A DNA stretch of 64,000 bases from DAOTWA01 sp034435955 (GCA_034435955.1 DAOTWA010000044.1:1-64000); one strand, 5' to 3'; shown: positions 40,404 through 49,655, counted from the first letter of the stretch. The notes: generated by a model from the letters alone, not told the origin. Program-made: numbers and translations.

Positions 40404-41163
40404 GGTAATTGCCTCCATTGTCAATTTCGTTGCCGGTATAATGGATGAACACATCATCCAGGGTCACATCTTCCCCGCCGACCGCTTCCTTCAGCTCCTC
40501 AGGCGTGCCGATGGCGGCTACCTTACCCAGGTGCATGATGGCCACCCGCCCGCACAGGCTGTCGGCCTCTTCCATCAGATGGGTGGTAAGGAATATGGTC
40601 GTATCAAACTCATCACGCAGCGCGATGATGTGTTCCCAAACAGCCCGGCGCGCGGCCGGGTCCAAACCAACCGTCGGTTCGTCCAGGAAAAGCACCTTGG
40701 GGCGGTGCAGCATGGATTGGGCGATCTCCAGCCGGCGGATCATGCCGCCAGAGTACTGGCGCACCATCTTATCGGCGGATTCCTCCAGACCCATGAACTC
40801 GAGCGCCGCGCGGACGCGCTTCTCCCGTTCGCCGCGAGGAATATCGTACAGTTTGGCGAAGATCAGCAGATTCTCATAGCCGGTCAGTGTGCCATCGGCT
40901 GAGATGAGCTGCGGGACATAGCCAATGAACTGGCGCACTTCGCTCGGGTTGCGACGGATGTCGTAGCCAGCCACCGATGCGCTGCCCGAAGTGGGGGGCA
41001 GCAGGGTGGTGAGCATCTTGATCGTGGTGGTTTTGCCCGCGCCGTTCGGTCCTAACAGGCCAAATACCTCCTTTTCCTCGACGGATATAGAGAGCGCATC
41101 CACGGCGACAATCTCGCCGAAGCGGCGCGTCAGTTCCAATGTTTGCAGGATCGCCATATTCAC
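40360..41163 (-). CDS. ABC-2 type exporter, ATP-binding protein (DrrA-like)
   Basis: A 267-residue nucleotide-binding subunit. Walker A is GLLGPNGAGKTTTIKML (about residues 35-51), the signature is QYSGGMIRRLEIAQSMLH, Walker B is KVLFLDEPTVGLDP and the switch histidine is in FLTTHLMEEAD. The C-terminal DrrA-type extension follows (TLDDVFIHYTGNE). The start GTG at 41163 overlaps the MarR stop (GTGA), which couples the two genes. An ATG two codons later is also possible. Confidence 0.94.
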   Translation of the reverse strand: MNMAILQTLELTRRFGEIVAVDALSISVEEKEVFGLLGPNGAGKTTTIKMLTTLLPPTSGSASVAGYDIRRNPSEVRQFIGYVPQLISADGTLTGYENLLIFAKLYDIPRGEREKRVRAALEFMGLEESADKMVRQYSGGMIRRLEIAQSMLHRPKVLFLDEPTVGLDPAARRAVWEHIIALRDEFDTTIFLTTHLMEEADSLCGRVAIMHLGKVAAIGTPEELKEAVGGEDVTLDDVFIHYTGNEIDNGGNYREIYRARRTARRLG

Positions 41164-41624
41164 ACCCTCGCACTGATTTCATTGATTTCTGTCGGGGCGA
41201 AGACTTCGCGCAACAGGCGCATGGCCTCCTCGACGATTTCACGCTCGGATGCTGACAATCCGCGCAGGTATTCTTGCAGGCGCAATTGGGTGGCCTCCTG
41301 AGCCGAATCCAGCAGCTCAGAACCTTTCGCCGTCAGGGAAAGCGTGATGCGCCGACGATCCTGGGCGTCCTCCAGGCGCAAGATCAACCCACGCGCCACC
41401 AGCACGTCCACCATTTTCGAGGCGGAAGGCAGGGAGAGGCCCTGATAGGCGGCCAGGCCGGACAGGGAAGCGCCCGGACGGCGCCGACAGAACAGCAGGG
41501 CGCGGAACTGCGGCACGGATAGGTCAGCGCTGCGATGTTGGCGCATTTCTGTGCGGATGCAGCGCATAACTATGGGTATCACCTCTAACACCGCTCGTGA
41601 AGTTGTTTCAACCGATTCGGACAT
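41160..41624 (-). CDS. MarR family transcriptional regulator
   Basis: A 154-residue winged-helix repressor. The DNA-binding domain spans about 35-100: LSVPQFRALLFCRRRPGASL, then LPSASKMVDVLVARGLILRL and DRRRITLSLTAKG, with the wing DAQDRRRI typical of MarR proteins. The helices at both ends form the dimer interface. It overlaps the ABC ATPase start by 4 bases and so probably controls its own operon in response to a small molecule, perhaps the exported one. AAGGA lies 8 bases before the ATG. Confidence 0.93.
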   Translation of the reverse strand: MSESVETTSRAVLEVIPIVMRCIRTEMRQHRSADLSVPQFRALLFCRRRPGASLSGLAAYQGLSLPSASKMVDVLVARGLILRLEDAQDRRRITLSLTAKGSELLDSAQEATQLRLQEYLRGLSASEREIVEEAMRLLREVFAPTEINEISARV

Positions 41625-41656
41625 TTACTTTATCCTTCTAATTATTAGATAATGCA

Positions 41657-41685
41657 ATTATATAATCACTTAATCATTTTGTCAA
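41657..41685 (-). promoter_or_regulatory. Promoter of the marR/ABC exporter operon, with AT-rich operator region
   Basis: A perfect consensus on the minus strand: TTGACA (41685-41680), 17 bases, TATAAT (41662-41657). The sequence around and just after the -10 is rich in ATTA half-sites (ATTATATAATTGCATTATC), which would suit MarR binding. Autoregulation is inferred. Confidence 0.8.
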
Positions 41686-41783
41686 TCCCCAATCGAACTC
41701 CCCAAATGATCACAAGATTTCCCCTTGAAATTTCACCTGTTATTCACGGAACGCGAATAAAATCAACCCATTAGGATGTTGAT

Positions 41784-42848
41784 GTGAACCGCTATCTTGT
41801 AAAGACCTTGGAAGAAGTAACCGAGTTCACCCTCGGCACGGTAGAGAACCTGTTTCACCCTGGCCAATTCCGGCCACTGACCGAGACTGAATTCTCAGCG
41901 CATCCCTCCGATCTGCAATCCTTTTACGCTTCTCCGCCAGGTGCTCCGGAAATGGCGATCATACCAGTCCATTCTGGCCGGGATGGCTCGCGACGACTGC
42001 GTTTCTCCTTCCCCAGTCCCATCGCCAGCCCGTATCCCGAAAACAACATTGCCTATGGGCTGGCGGACCTGCGTCCGCCGGGCATGGCGCGCGGAGCCCT
42101 GATCTTTCTCCACGGCCACAAGATGACCGGCCTGGGACCGCTGGAATGGTTCACCCGTCTTTCCATACGCGCTGGTTATGATGTGTATTATCTGGTAGGG
42201 CCCTATCACATGCAGCGACGGCCGAAGGGCAGTTATAACGGCCAGTACTCCGTCAGCACCGATTTGGGACGCACGCTGCAGGCCTTCCAGCAGGGGGTGG
42301 TCGAAACGCGCTTGCTGATTTCCTGGATCAAATCTCAGCAGGAATTGCCGGTGGCGTTGGCCGGCATCAGCCTGGGCGGATACGTGGCCGCCCTGGCTGC
42401 CTGCGTGGACGGGCGCATCGCTGCCCTTGCGCCCATGGTCACTGGTGCCAGCTTTGCCCGCCTGGTGTGGGAAGACTACTCATTGCGGTATGTGCGTGGC
42501 GAGCTGCTCAAGGCCGGAGTCGGGCCGCAGGAATTGGAAGAAATATGGGCGCTGACTGCCCCCGGGCGCTGGCGACCGCTTCTGCAACCGGAGCGCATCC
42601 TGCTGATGGCCGGCCAGCACGATCCCGCGGTGCTGCCATCCAATACACTCGACTTGTGGCGGGCGTGGGGCCAGCCCGGACTGCGCTGGTATCCTTGCGG
42701 ACACACCACCATGTTCTTCTATGCCGGCTCCATGGGGCGCGACCTGGCAGAATTTCTGCTCCATAGCGATCATTCGCCAGTCCCAACGATCGACCAGGCT
42801 GACACACGTGCAGGCAGGAAATCCCTCCCTAAGATCCGATCAGCTTGA
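41784..42848 (+). CDS. Alpha/beta hydrolase of unknown substrate
   Basis: A 354-residue protein with an alpha/beta-hydrolase fold. The oxyanion loop is GALIFLHGHKMTGLGPLEW, the nucleophile is in LAGISLGGYVAALAA, the acid in LMAGQHDPAVLPS and the histidine in RWYPCGHTTMFFY. No signal peptide is present. The family resembles uncharacterised bacterial hydrolases (abhydrolase_8-like); the substrate is not known. The start is GTG at 41784 with AGGA 8 bases upstream. The last codons overlap the promoter of the next transcription unit. Confidence 0.82.
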   Translation: MNRYLVKTLEEVTEFTLGTVENLFHPGQFRPLTETEFSAHPSDLQSFYASPPGAPEMAIIPVHSGRDGSRRLRFSFPSPIASPYPENNIAYGLADLRPPGMARGALIFLHGHKMTGLGPLEWFTRLSIRAGYDVYYLVGPYHMQRRPKGSYNGQYSVSTDLGRTLQAFQQGVVETRLLISWIKSQQELPVALAGISLGGYVAALAACVDGRIAALAPMVTGASFARLVWEDYSLRYVRGELLKAGVGPQELEEIWALTAPGRWRPLLQPERILLMAGQHDPAVLPSNTLDLWRAWGQPGLRWYPCGHTTMFFYAGSMGRDLAEFLLHSDHSPVPTIDQADTRAGRKSLPKIRSA

Positions 42849-42872
42849 CAAGTTGTCCGGCATCGATTAAAT
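42845..42872 (+). promoter_or_regulatory. Promoter of the riboswitch/P-type ATPase unit
   Basis: TTGACA (42845-42850), a 16-base spacer and TTAAAT (42867-42872). It overlaps the end of the hydrolase gene; transcription should start near 42879, directly at the riboswitch. Confidence 0.6.
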
Positions 42873-42879
42873 TTATCTC

Positions 42880-43005
42880 CGTTGGGGAGTAGCTGCCCGC
42901 AGCAGCGGGAGGGACGATCGTCAGGACGGTGTCATACACCCGGTCACCCAAGCGTGGATATCGCTCAGCAAGACCATCACAGACGGGCTGTGGTGGTCTT
43001 TTTTT
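42880..43005 (+). promoter_or_regulatory. yybP-ykoY (manganese) riboswitch with intrinsic terminator
   Basis: The leader carries the diagnostic GGGGAGTAGC (42884-42893), a central GTCATACACCCGGTC segment and a 3' element GCAAGACC (42968-42975), all of the yybP-ykoY class. GACCATCACAG (42972-42982) pairs with CTGTGGTGGTC (42988-42998) in an 11-bp stem followed by seven T. Part of the 3' aptamer motif is also part of the terminator, so Mn2+ binding should prevent termination and switch the gene on. The downstream P2A ATPase is a known target of this class. Confidence 0.87.
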
Positions 43006-43037
43006 CCGCTGCAGCCAAGAAATGTGAAGAGGCAAAC

Positions 43038-45785
43038 ATGGAAACCTGGTATCAGTTAGAGACGGCTGAAGTGTTGCAGCGCCTGGGCGTTCACCCAGAA
43101 GTCGGCCTGGACGAGGCGGAAGCCCGCCGCCGTCTTGAGCAGGGCGGTCCTAACGAGCTGATTGAACGGGGGCAGAAAAGTCCCTGGAAGATCCTGCTCG
43201 AGCAGCTCACCGGCACCATGGTGCTGATCCTGATCGCATCGGCCATCATCTCGATCTTCCTCGGCGATCTGAAGGACGCCATCGCCATCCTGGCCATCGT
43301 CGTGCTCAATACTCTGCTGGGATTCACCCAGGAGTTCCGCGCGGAGAAGGCCATGGCCGCCCTGAAAAAGATGGCTGCGCCTCATGTGCGGGTGCGCAGA
43401 GGGGGCCACGTACGCGAGATAACGGCGCGTGAGCTGGTCCCTGGCGATGTGATCTTTCTCGAGGCAGGCAACACCGTCCCTGCCGACATACGCATCATCG
43501 AGAGCGTCAATCTGCGCATCCAGGAAGCTGTCCTGACCGGCGAATCAGAGCCGGTGGAAAAGCATCCGCAAGCGTTGGAAGGCGAAAACCTCTCCCCGGC
43601 AGACCAGCGCAACATGGCCTTCATGGGCACGGTCGTGACCTACGGGCGCGGCCAGGGTGTGGTGGTCGAAACTGGCATGCGCTCTCAGCTCGGGCGCATC
43701 GCCGAAATGATCCAGACCGTCGAACACGAGCAAACCCCGCTCCAGCGCCGGCTTGACCAGCTCGGCCGCGGCCTCACGGCGGCTGCCTTGGTGATCGTGG
43801 CGCTGGTGTTCATCCTCGGCCTGCTGCGCGGCGAGGACATCCGCCTCCTGGTTTTAACCGCCATCAGCCTGGCTGTGGCAGCTGTGCCCGAAGGCCTCCC
43901 CGCGGTGGTGACCATCGCCCTGGCGCTGGGCGCACAGCGCATGCTGGCCCGCAATGCGCTTATCCGCAAGCTGCCGGCCGTGGAGACGCTCGGTTCCGTG
44001 ACCGTGATTTGTTCGGATAAAACCGGCACGCTCACCGAAAATCGTATGACCGTGACCGTGCTGGATGTAGCCGGGCGCAAGATAAACCTCAGTTCGACCG
44101 AGCAGCGCAGCGGCGCGATTTGGGCCGATCGAACCGAGGCCATGGCCGACCTGGCGGATTACCCCGCGTTGGCGCTCCTCCTGACGGCCGGCGCTTTGTG
44201 TAACGATGCCGTACTGGAGCGCACTGGCGACGAGAGCTCGCCGGTCAATGCCGTCGGTGATCCGACCGAGGGGGCATTGGTGGTGGCTGCCACCCGCGCT
44301 GGACTGTGGAAGGATGAGCTCGAAGCCGCCCTGCCGCGGGTTGGCGAGTTGCCCTTCGATTCGGAGCGCAAGCGCATGACTACCGTGCATCGAGTCCACC
44401 CGGAATCGCTTCCGCCATCCCTGGCCTCCGCGTGGGAACAGCTCGATCCGGGCGGCGAGAATGGCTGTTACGCCTTTACCAAAGGCGCGGTGGATGGCCT
44501 GGTAGCCGTCAGCGACCGTGTTTGGGTAGATGGGCGGGTCGAGGCGCTGGACGACGGCTGGCGCGAGCGTATCCTGAGCGCCAACAGCGAGCTGGCTCAG
44601 AGCGGGATGCGCGTGCTCGGCGTCGCCTTCCGCCCGCATCCGTGCAATGACGATGTCGTTCAGGTGAGAGAGGAGAATTTAATCTTCATCGGACTGGTGG
44701 GGATGATCGACCCGGCGCGGCCAGAGGTGAAGGCCGCAGTGCAGACCAGTCAGGAGGCGGGTATCCGTCCTGTGATGATCACCGGCGACCATCCGCTCAC
44801 CGCGCTGCACATAGCCCGCGAGCTGGGCATCACCAGGAACGGGCATGTGCTGACCGGCGCCGACCTCGACCGTCTCACGCTGGCCGAGCTGCGCGAAAAT
44901 GTCGAGAAAATCGAGGTCTACGCCCGCGTCTCGCCTGAACACAAGCTGAAACTCGTCCAGGCGCTGCAAGAGCGTGGGCACATCGTCGCCATGACCGGCG
45001 ATGGCGTCAACGACGCCCCTGCGCTGAAGAAGGCCGATATCGGCGTGGCTATGGGCATCACCGGCACGGACGTCTCCAAAGAGGCCGCCGATATGGTGCT
45101 GCTGGACGACAACTTCGCTACCATCGTCGCCGCAGTGGAAGAAGGCCGACGCATCTACGATAACGTGCGCAAATTCATCAAATATGCCCTGGCCTCCAAT
45201 ACCGGCGAGATACTGGTCATGCTCCTGGCCCCCTTCCTGGGCATGCCTTTACCGCTGCTGCCCCTCCAAATCCTGTGGATCAACCTGGTCACAGATGGAT
45301 TGCCCGGCCTGGCCTTGACCATGGAGCCAGCGGAGAGGAATATCATGCGCCGCCCTCCTCACCCGCCCAAAGAGAGCATCTTTGCGCGCGGCCTCGGGCA
45401 TGACGTGCTGTGGATCGGTGCGCTCGTCGGCCTGGTGACGCTGGCAGTGGGCTACTGGGCCTGGTTTTCGGGACATGCTGGCTGGCAGACCATGGCCTTC
45501 ACCACCCTGACCCTCGTACAGATGGGCAATGCTCTGGCGCTGCGTTCCGAGCGCGATTCGCTTTTCACCATCGGCCTTCGCTCGAACAAGGCGCTGCTCT
45601 GGAGTGTGCTGCTTACCATTGGCCTTCAGATTGCAGTCATTTACATCCCATTTTTGCAGGCAGTGTTCAAGACTCAGGCGTTGTCATGGACCGATCTGGT
45701 CATCAGCCTGGCAGCCAGCTCGACGGTCTTCTTCGCCATCGAGGTGCAGAAGTGGATTCGAAGGAGAAGAACATCATTGCCTTAG
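43038..45785 (+). CDS. P2A-type cation-transporting ATPase (Mn2+/Ca2+ exporter)
   Basis: A 915-residue P-type ATPase with about ten membrane segments. The actuator motif is LTGESEPV, the phosphorylation site is CSDKTGTLTENRM, the nucleotide domain contains FTKGAVDGL, and the hinge is MTGDGVNDAPALKKADIG. The metal-site segments are VPEGLPAVV in M4, ASNTGEILV in M5 and INLVTDGLPGLAL in M6, as in SERCA-like P2A pumps. The riboswitch upstream makes Mn2+ efflux the most likely role, with Ca2+ as alternative. ATG 43038 begins METWYQLETAEVLQ and has GAGG upstream; a longer open frame would run through the riboswitch. The gene ends against a convergent broken gene. Confidence 0.94.
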   Translation: METWYQLETAEVLQRLGVHPEVGLDEAEARRRLEQGGPNELIERGQKSPWKILLEQLTGTMVLILIASAIISIFLGDLKDAIAILAIVVLNTLLGFTQEFRAEKAMAALKKMAAPHVRVRRGGHVREITARELVPGDVIFLEAGNTVPADIRIIESVNLRIQEAVLTGESEPVEKHPQALEGENLSPADQRNMAFMGTVVTYGRGQGVVVETGMRSQLGRIAEMIQTVEHEQTPLQRRLDQLGRGLTAAALVIVALVFILGLLRGEDIRLLVLTAISLAVAAVPEGLPAVVTIALALGAQRMLARNALIRKLPAVETLGSVTVICSDKTGTLTENRMTVTVLDVAGRKINLSSTEQRSGAIWADRTEAMADLADYPALALLLTAGALCNDAVLERTGDESSPVNAVGDPTEGALVVAATRAGLWKDELEAALPRVGELPFDSERKRMTTVHRVHPESLPPSLASAWEQLDPGGENGCYAFTKGAVDGLVAVSDRVWVDGRVEALDDGWRERILSANSELAQSGMRVLGVAFRPHPCNDDVVQVREENLIFIGLVGMIDPARPEVKAAVQTSQEAGIRPVMITGDHPLTALHIARELGITRNGHVLTGADLDRLTLAELRENVEKIEVYARVSPEHKLKLVQALQERGHIVAMTGDGVNDAPALKKADIGVAMGITGTDVSKEAADMVLLDDNFATIVAAVEEGRRIYDNVRKFIKYALASNTGEILVMLLAPFLGMPLPLLPLQILWINLVTDGLPGLALTMEPAERNIMRRPPHPPKESIFARGLGHDVLWIGALVGLVTLAVGYWAWFSGHAGWQTMAFTTLTLVQMGNALALRSERDSLFTIGLRSNKALLWSVLLTIGLQIAVIYIPFLQAVFKTQALSWTDLVISLAASSTVFFAIEVQKWIRRRRTSLP

Positions 45786-46203
45786 ACTGGATGCGCACTT
45801 TTCTATTTCCAGGAACTCGAATGTCAGGCTCAGACCGTCGCCTGCCTCGCCAATACGGGCAACCGTTGCACGGCCGGCGATTCTCCCGAGGGTGTACTCG
45901 TCGGGCATCCGGCGGGGAAAGAGGCAGCAGCTTGTCCAGCAGACTCTCATTGGGAGTGATGTTGCTGAGCCATGGCGCGCCACTTTGAGAAAATGAACCG
46001 GCCGCAGGGTGTTTTTCGCCCCCATCCGGCCAGGTGTCCCCTGTGGTAAGACTACCGTTTGGCTGCACGTAAATATTCTCACCGGCGGGGATGCGCAGGA
46101 AGCGCCGTTGGCGGTTTGCGAACCCGTAGGCTGCCCAATCGCTGCTGGCCAGGGTGGCCAGGTTGACCTTCTCCAGCAGCGGATAAGTGAAACGGGTGCG
46201 CTG
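45774..46203 (-). pseudogene. Frameshifted coding remnant of unknown family
   Basis: After the acyltransferase stop (46204-46206) the same minus-strand frame stays open: TRFTYPLLEKVNLATLASSD, RRFLRIPAGENIYVQPNGSL and LSNITPNESLLDKLLPLSP look like real protein. Near 45925 the frame turns poor (Arg/Pro-rich), while the neighbouring frame becomes protein-like: DEYTLGRIAGRATVARIGEA then LSLTFEFLEIEKCASSL, with stop at 45774. A single indel would join them. No start codon is obvious at the upstream end, so the gene is probably also truncated. The family is not recognised. Confidence 0.45.
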
Positions 46204-47109
46204 TCAGCCGCCCTGCAGATGCCAGGTTTCGATATGCTCCTTCAGCAAGCTCCGTGCGCGCAAGAAAATGGCGCGCATCAGACCCATACCGGCGCTCTCT
46301 TTGGCCAGCTCGGCGACGGTAACCGGCGGCGCGAAGCTCACTTGAGTTTCCACCCGGATCGTCCCGGGAAAGACCATCTGCTGGATCACCTGCATGAATT
46401 CGGCCAGGCGGCGTTGCTTGATCGGATCGCGGTGGATGCGGGTGAAAGGGTGGAGCGCAAATCGGCGCAGAAGCACGCCGCTGGTGATGGCCAAAACCAG
46501 GCGCGTCTCGGGCACCTTGCGCAGGAGGACCTCAATGCTGCGCGACCATCTCTCCAACGCGCTCTCGGCGCCGGGCATGATGGCCGGGTCGGGCTCGATC
46601 CTGCCGCTGCCAAACAACAACAGCGAGGCGCCGCTGCGCAGGTTCTCTATCGAGTTGCGCAGGGCGATCATGCGGCCAGTCGGGTCATTGCCCCCAGGTG
46701 TATAGATAAAATAGCGGCTGGTATGGGGGATGGCGCGGTAAAAAGGAACTTCGTGGACGAAAATCCTCAGGTCCCTCCGCGGTACACTGGAAGCCAGAGC
46801 CAGGGAGTCGTACGCCCCAGGGTGATTGGAGACCACTAGCAGGGGCCCTTCGCGGGGTATGAGCTCGCTGCCGCGCACGTGCAGGCGAACCGAAATTCTT
46901 TCCAGCGCGGTCCGGCATCCGTGCCCCAGGCCGTGCACGCCTACTTCTTCATCGGCATCCGCAAACAGGCGGGCAAACCGGCTGGCGGGCAAATTGAACA
47001 GCCAGCCAAACCAGCGCCGGATGGCGCCCTGCTTTGCAAAACCGAACGCGGAGAAAATCTCATCCGTGATGCGTTCGCGCATCCGCTCGATTTGTTGTCG
47101 CGTCGCCAT
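46204..47109 (-). CDS. PlsC-like 1-acyl-glycerol-phosphate acyltransferase family protein
   Basis: A 301-residue acyltransferase. The catalytic HX4D motif is SNHPGAYDSLAL (about residues 93-104), and the substrate motif is FIYTPGGNDPTGRM/LLFGSGRIEPDP, where PlsC has FPEG-like residues. No strong transmembrane helix stands out, so it would be peripheral. It could acylate a lysophospholipid or a related lipid; the acyl acceptor is not known. It lies 54 bases downstream of the L,D-transpeptidase gene, on the same strand, and its stop is directly followed by the frameshifted remnant. Confidence 0.83.
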   Translation of the reverse strand: MATRQQIERMRERITDEIFSAFGFAKQGAIRRWFGWLFNLPASRFARLFADADEEVGVHGLGHGCRTALERISVRLHVRGSELIPREGPLLVVSNHPGAYDSLALASSVPRRDLRIFVHEVPFYRAIPHTSRYFIYTPGGNDPTGRMIALRNSIENLRSGASLLLFGSGRIEPDPAIMPGAESALERWSRSIEVLLRKVPETRLVLAITSGVLLRRFALHPFTRIHRDPIKQRRLAEFMQVIQQMVFPGTIRVETQVSFAPPVTVAELAKESAGMGLMRAIFLRARSLLKEHIETWHLQGG

Positions 47110-47163
47110 GGTCGCCCATTTTGTGCAATGGAAATTGGATTTGCGCCCGCAGAGGCTGGTTGA

Positions 47164-48696
47164 TTATGGTGTGATCTCTACCACTACACCATTGTCCGCC
47201 CAATTATATACCGTCTCCGCAGCGGGCAAATCGAGGATGATGCAGCCATAGGAGGCCGGACGGCCGAGGACATTGGCCCACAGCCGCTTCCCGTTAGACA
47301 GCATCGGCAGACCATGGATGCCGTTCATGAAACCCGGCCAGGCCTCATATATGCCCAGGAAGTTCGGCATGGTCAAATCCCATATCGAAGCGTAGGCGTT
47401 CGGTTCGTGGGTCTGCACCTGGAACACGCCCGGCTGGGTAGGCGAGCGGTCCATCCCGGTGCTGATTACATAGGTATCGAGCAACCGCCCATCCTGGTAG
47501 GTCCGCAGGCGTTGCTCGCTGATGCTGATCACGATGCGCTTATCAACCACCACCGGCAGCGGCAACATCTCATTTGGCGATGGTATGGTGAGCGATTGCC
47601 CGCTGTACAACCCGTTAGCGTCCAAACCGGGGTTGGCCGCCAGAATCTTCCACATTGGCATTCCCACCCTCCAGGCGATTTTTATCAGCGTATCGCCGGG
47701 TTGCACCGTGTAAGTGCTGGGCGCATGCCACAGGATGAGAATCAGCGGGCGGCCCTCCCGCCAGTCGGCGCTGACCGTCTCGGCCTCAGGAAGCGACTGG
47801 AATGAGCGCGCGGGAGCGAAGCTGCCACCCCACGCCCGAATGGCCGTGCGTACTTTCTCCCCATCCAGGGCGATTTGCGGACCATCCGCCCCTTCCACGA
47901 CACGAAGGGCTGAGGCAAGGACGTCTCGCGGCACGCTCCAGGGGATTTGTTCGCCGGTGATTGGATCGTAAACCAGGAGCTTTAGCGGTTGGTCGAGCAG
48001 CCGCTGAGCTTCGACCTGAGCTGCGCTCAAATCGTTGACTCGCGGCGCGACGGCGGTGAGCGCCAGTTCCAGACGGCCGCTGAACAGAACGGCGGCCGGA
48101 TCGGCTGCCAGGCGCGCAAGGGCGGCGGAAACGTCAAGGTTAGCGCCCAGCTTGCCCGGCTTAACGCTCACCTGGCCGTTTTCCAGACTTAGGACGGCGT
48201 CCTCCGGCGGGATGTCAATCTGGGCTGCCAGGCGCTCGAGCTGGGAACGCGCCTCCTCCACCGAGAAGCTCACCGCCGGCGCAATCTCGATGCGGCCCGT
48301 TGTGAACAACTGGCCGAGAGCCGAGACCCCGTGCGGAGTGCGGCCAATGGCGTAAGCTTCCTCTGCGGTGGCGCGGGCATCTAGGTGCAGGCCGAAGGAT
48401 GCGGCCGGTATCTGCCAAAAGCGCTGCCCATCGCTGACGGTGAGCATCCGCTCCTGCCCCCAGGCCTGATTGAGACGCTCGACGGCCATGGGCACCGTTG
48501 TGGCACCCAGCGAGACGCCCCCCGCATAGACGCCGGGAGCGATCAGACCGAGCTCCTGAAATGAAACGATGCCTGCCGCAGCCAGCGATGCGGGCAGGGC
48601 GATCGCCGCCAAAAGAATGACGGCTGCCAGGATCATCCAGCGGCCGGCTTCACGGCGGAAAGTTACGATTACCTTCCTGGGATCTTTCGGTTGCAT
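47164..48696 (-). CDS. L,D-transpeptidase with VanW/PG-binding-4 region and LysM domain
   Basis: A 510-residue cell-wall enzyme. Residues 20-45 are a membrane anchor. Two repeats of the peptidoglycan-binding type-4 family precede residue 300. A LysM domain spans about 325-373 (YTVQPGDTLIKIAWRVG). The YkuD catalytic domain is at 385-510, with KRIVISISEQRLRTYQDG, HG in MNGIHGLPM and GRPASYGCIILDLPAAE. The catalytic cysteine is Cys within SYGCI, where the usual motif is SHGC. It probably cross-links peptidoglycan or attaches a protein to it. It has a charged cytosolic N-terminus. It may be co-transcribed with the acyltransferase gene. Confidence 0.9.
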   Translation of the reverse strand: MQPKDPRKVIVTFRREAGRWMILAAVILLAAIALPASLAAAGIVSFQELGLIAPGVYAGGVSLGATTVPMAVERLNQAWGQERMLTVSDGQRFWQIPAASFGLHLDARATAEEAYAIGRTPHGVSALGQLFTTGRIEIAPAVSFSVEEARSQLERLAAQIDIPPEDAVLSLENGQVSVKPGKLGANLDVSAALARLAADPAAVLFSGRLELALTAVAPRVNDLSAAQVEAQRLLDQPLKLLVYDPITGEQIPWSVPRDVLASALRVVEGADGPQIALDGEKVRTAIRAWGGSFAPARSFQSLPEAETVSADWREGRPLILILWHAPSTYTVQPGDTLIKIAWRVGMPMWKILAANPGLDANGLYSGQSLTIPSPNEMLPLPVVVDKRIVISISEQRLRTYQDGRLLDTYVISTGMDRSPTQPGVFQVQTHEPNAYASIWDLTMPNFLGIYEAWPGFMNGIHGLPMLSNGKRLWANVLGRPASYGCIILDLPAAETVYNWADNGVVVEITP

Positions 48697-48800
48697 GACC
48701 GGGCTTACCTTTCTGAGCTACCTCTAAACACCCGGTATCTAGACGCACATTTTGGGAGATCGGTTCCCTCCGATGATGTCATGACGATGAGGGCGATCCA

Positions 48801-49655
48801 TTACACCCACAGAGCCTCATAACGGTCTGCCTGGTCGATCAGCATGGCCTGGGCAATGGGGCTCATCCTGGTGAATTGCTGGCAGGCCTTGATGATGAGC
48901 GGCAAGAGGCGAGCGTCTCCGCTGGTGCACAGAGCGGTAAGGTCTTGAGAGAGGGTAAAGTCGACCGCCGGCTGAACCTGCTCGATGCGGTCGAAGGGTT
49001 CGTACCAGGTGCGGTAGACAGCCCGCCGCCCTCCCCAGGGACGTTTGGCCAACGCCTTGATCGCCAGCACACCCAGGTCCTTCGCACGGCATTCGGCCAG
49101 CAGCTCCTCACACTTTTGCCGGTAGGATTTATTGGAGAACAGGATGAAATTGACCGGCAGCATCACCGTATCGAAATCATAACCCGCGAGGGCCTGGAGA
49201 ATCACATCCGGCGCCTCGATGCCGTGGGCGGTGATGCCGATCCAGCGCACCAGTCCCTTCGCGCGCGCTTCGAGGATGGCTTCCAGGGCTCCGTCCCGGT
49301 CCAAAGCCTGCTTCAGCTCATTCAGATCAGTTACCGCATGGAGCTGATACAAATCGAACGAATCGACCTGCAGATTGCTCAAGGAGCGGCGCAGTTCTTC
49401 TGCAGCCGCCTCGCGGCCGCGCTCCATGGTTTTCCCGGCCAGGAAAAAGCGCTCACGCTCACGCGCCAGCCAGGGTCCCAGGCGCACCTCCGCCTGCCCA
49501 TAGCTGGGCGCCACGTCGATGTGGTTGATCCCGGCTGCGATCACCCGCCGCATGACGCGGTCTGCTTCGGCTTGGGTCATATCCGCCAGAGCCACCGCGC
49601 CAAATACGGCCACAGTGCTCATCTGCCCCGTCCGCCCCAAACGACGTTTCTCCAT
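48801..49655 (-). CDS. Aldo/keto reductase family protein
   Basis: A 284-residue NAD(P)H-dependent oxidoreductase. The start MEKRRLGRTGQMSTVAVFGA is family-typical. The catalytic tetrad is HIDVAPSYG (Asp and Tyr), FFLAGKTMERG (Lys) and LYQLHAVTDL (His). It is shorter than many family members and has a truncated C-terminal cofactor region, so activity with a known carbonyl substrate is uncertain. No signal peptide is seen. It is encoded singly between two gaps of about 100 bases. Confidence 0.88.
   Translation of the reverse strand: MEKRRLGRTGQMSTVAVFGAVALADMTQAEADRVMRRVIAAGINHIDVAPSYGQAEVRLGPWLARERERFFLAGKTMERGREAAAEELRRSLSNLQVDSFDLYQLHAVTDLNELKQALDRDGALEAILEARAKGLVRWIGITAHGIEAPDVILQALAGYDFDTVMLPVNFILFSNKSYRQKCEELLAECRAKDLGVLAIKALAKRPWGGRRAVYRTWYEPFDRIEQVQPAVDFTLSQDLTALCTSGDARLLPLIIKACQQFTRMSPIAQAMLIDQADRYEALWV

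Noticed and set aside
42882..43037. Upstream extension of the P-type ATPase open frame
   Set aside because: It runs through the riboswitch and terminator; the frame there is not protein-like and ATG 43038 has a ribosome site and the family start.
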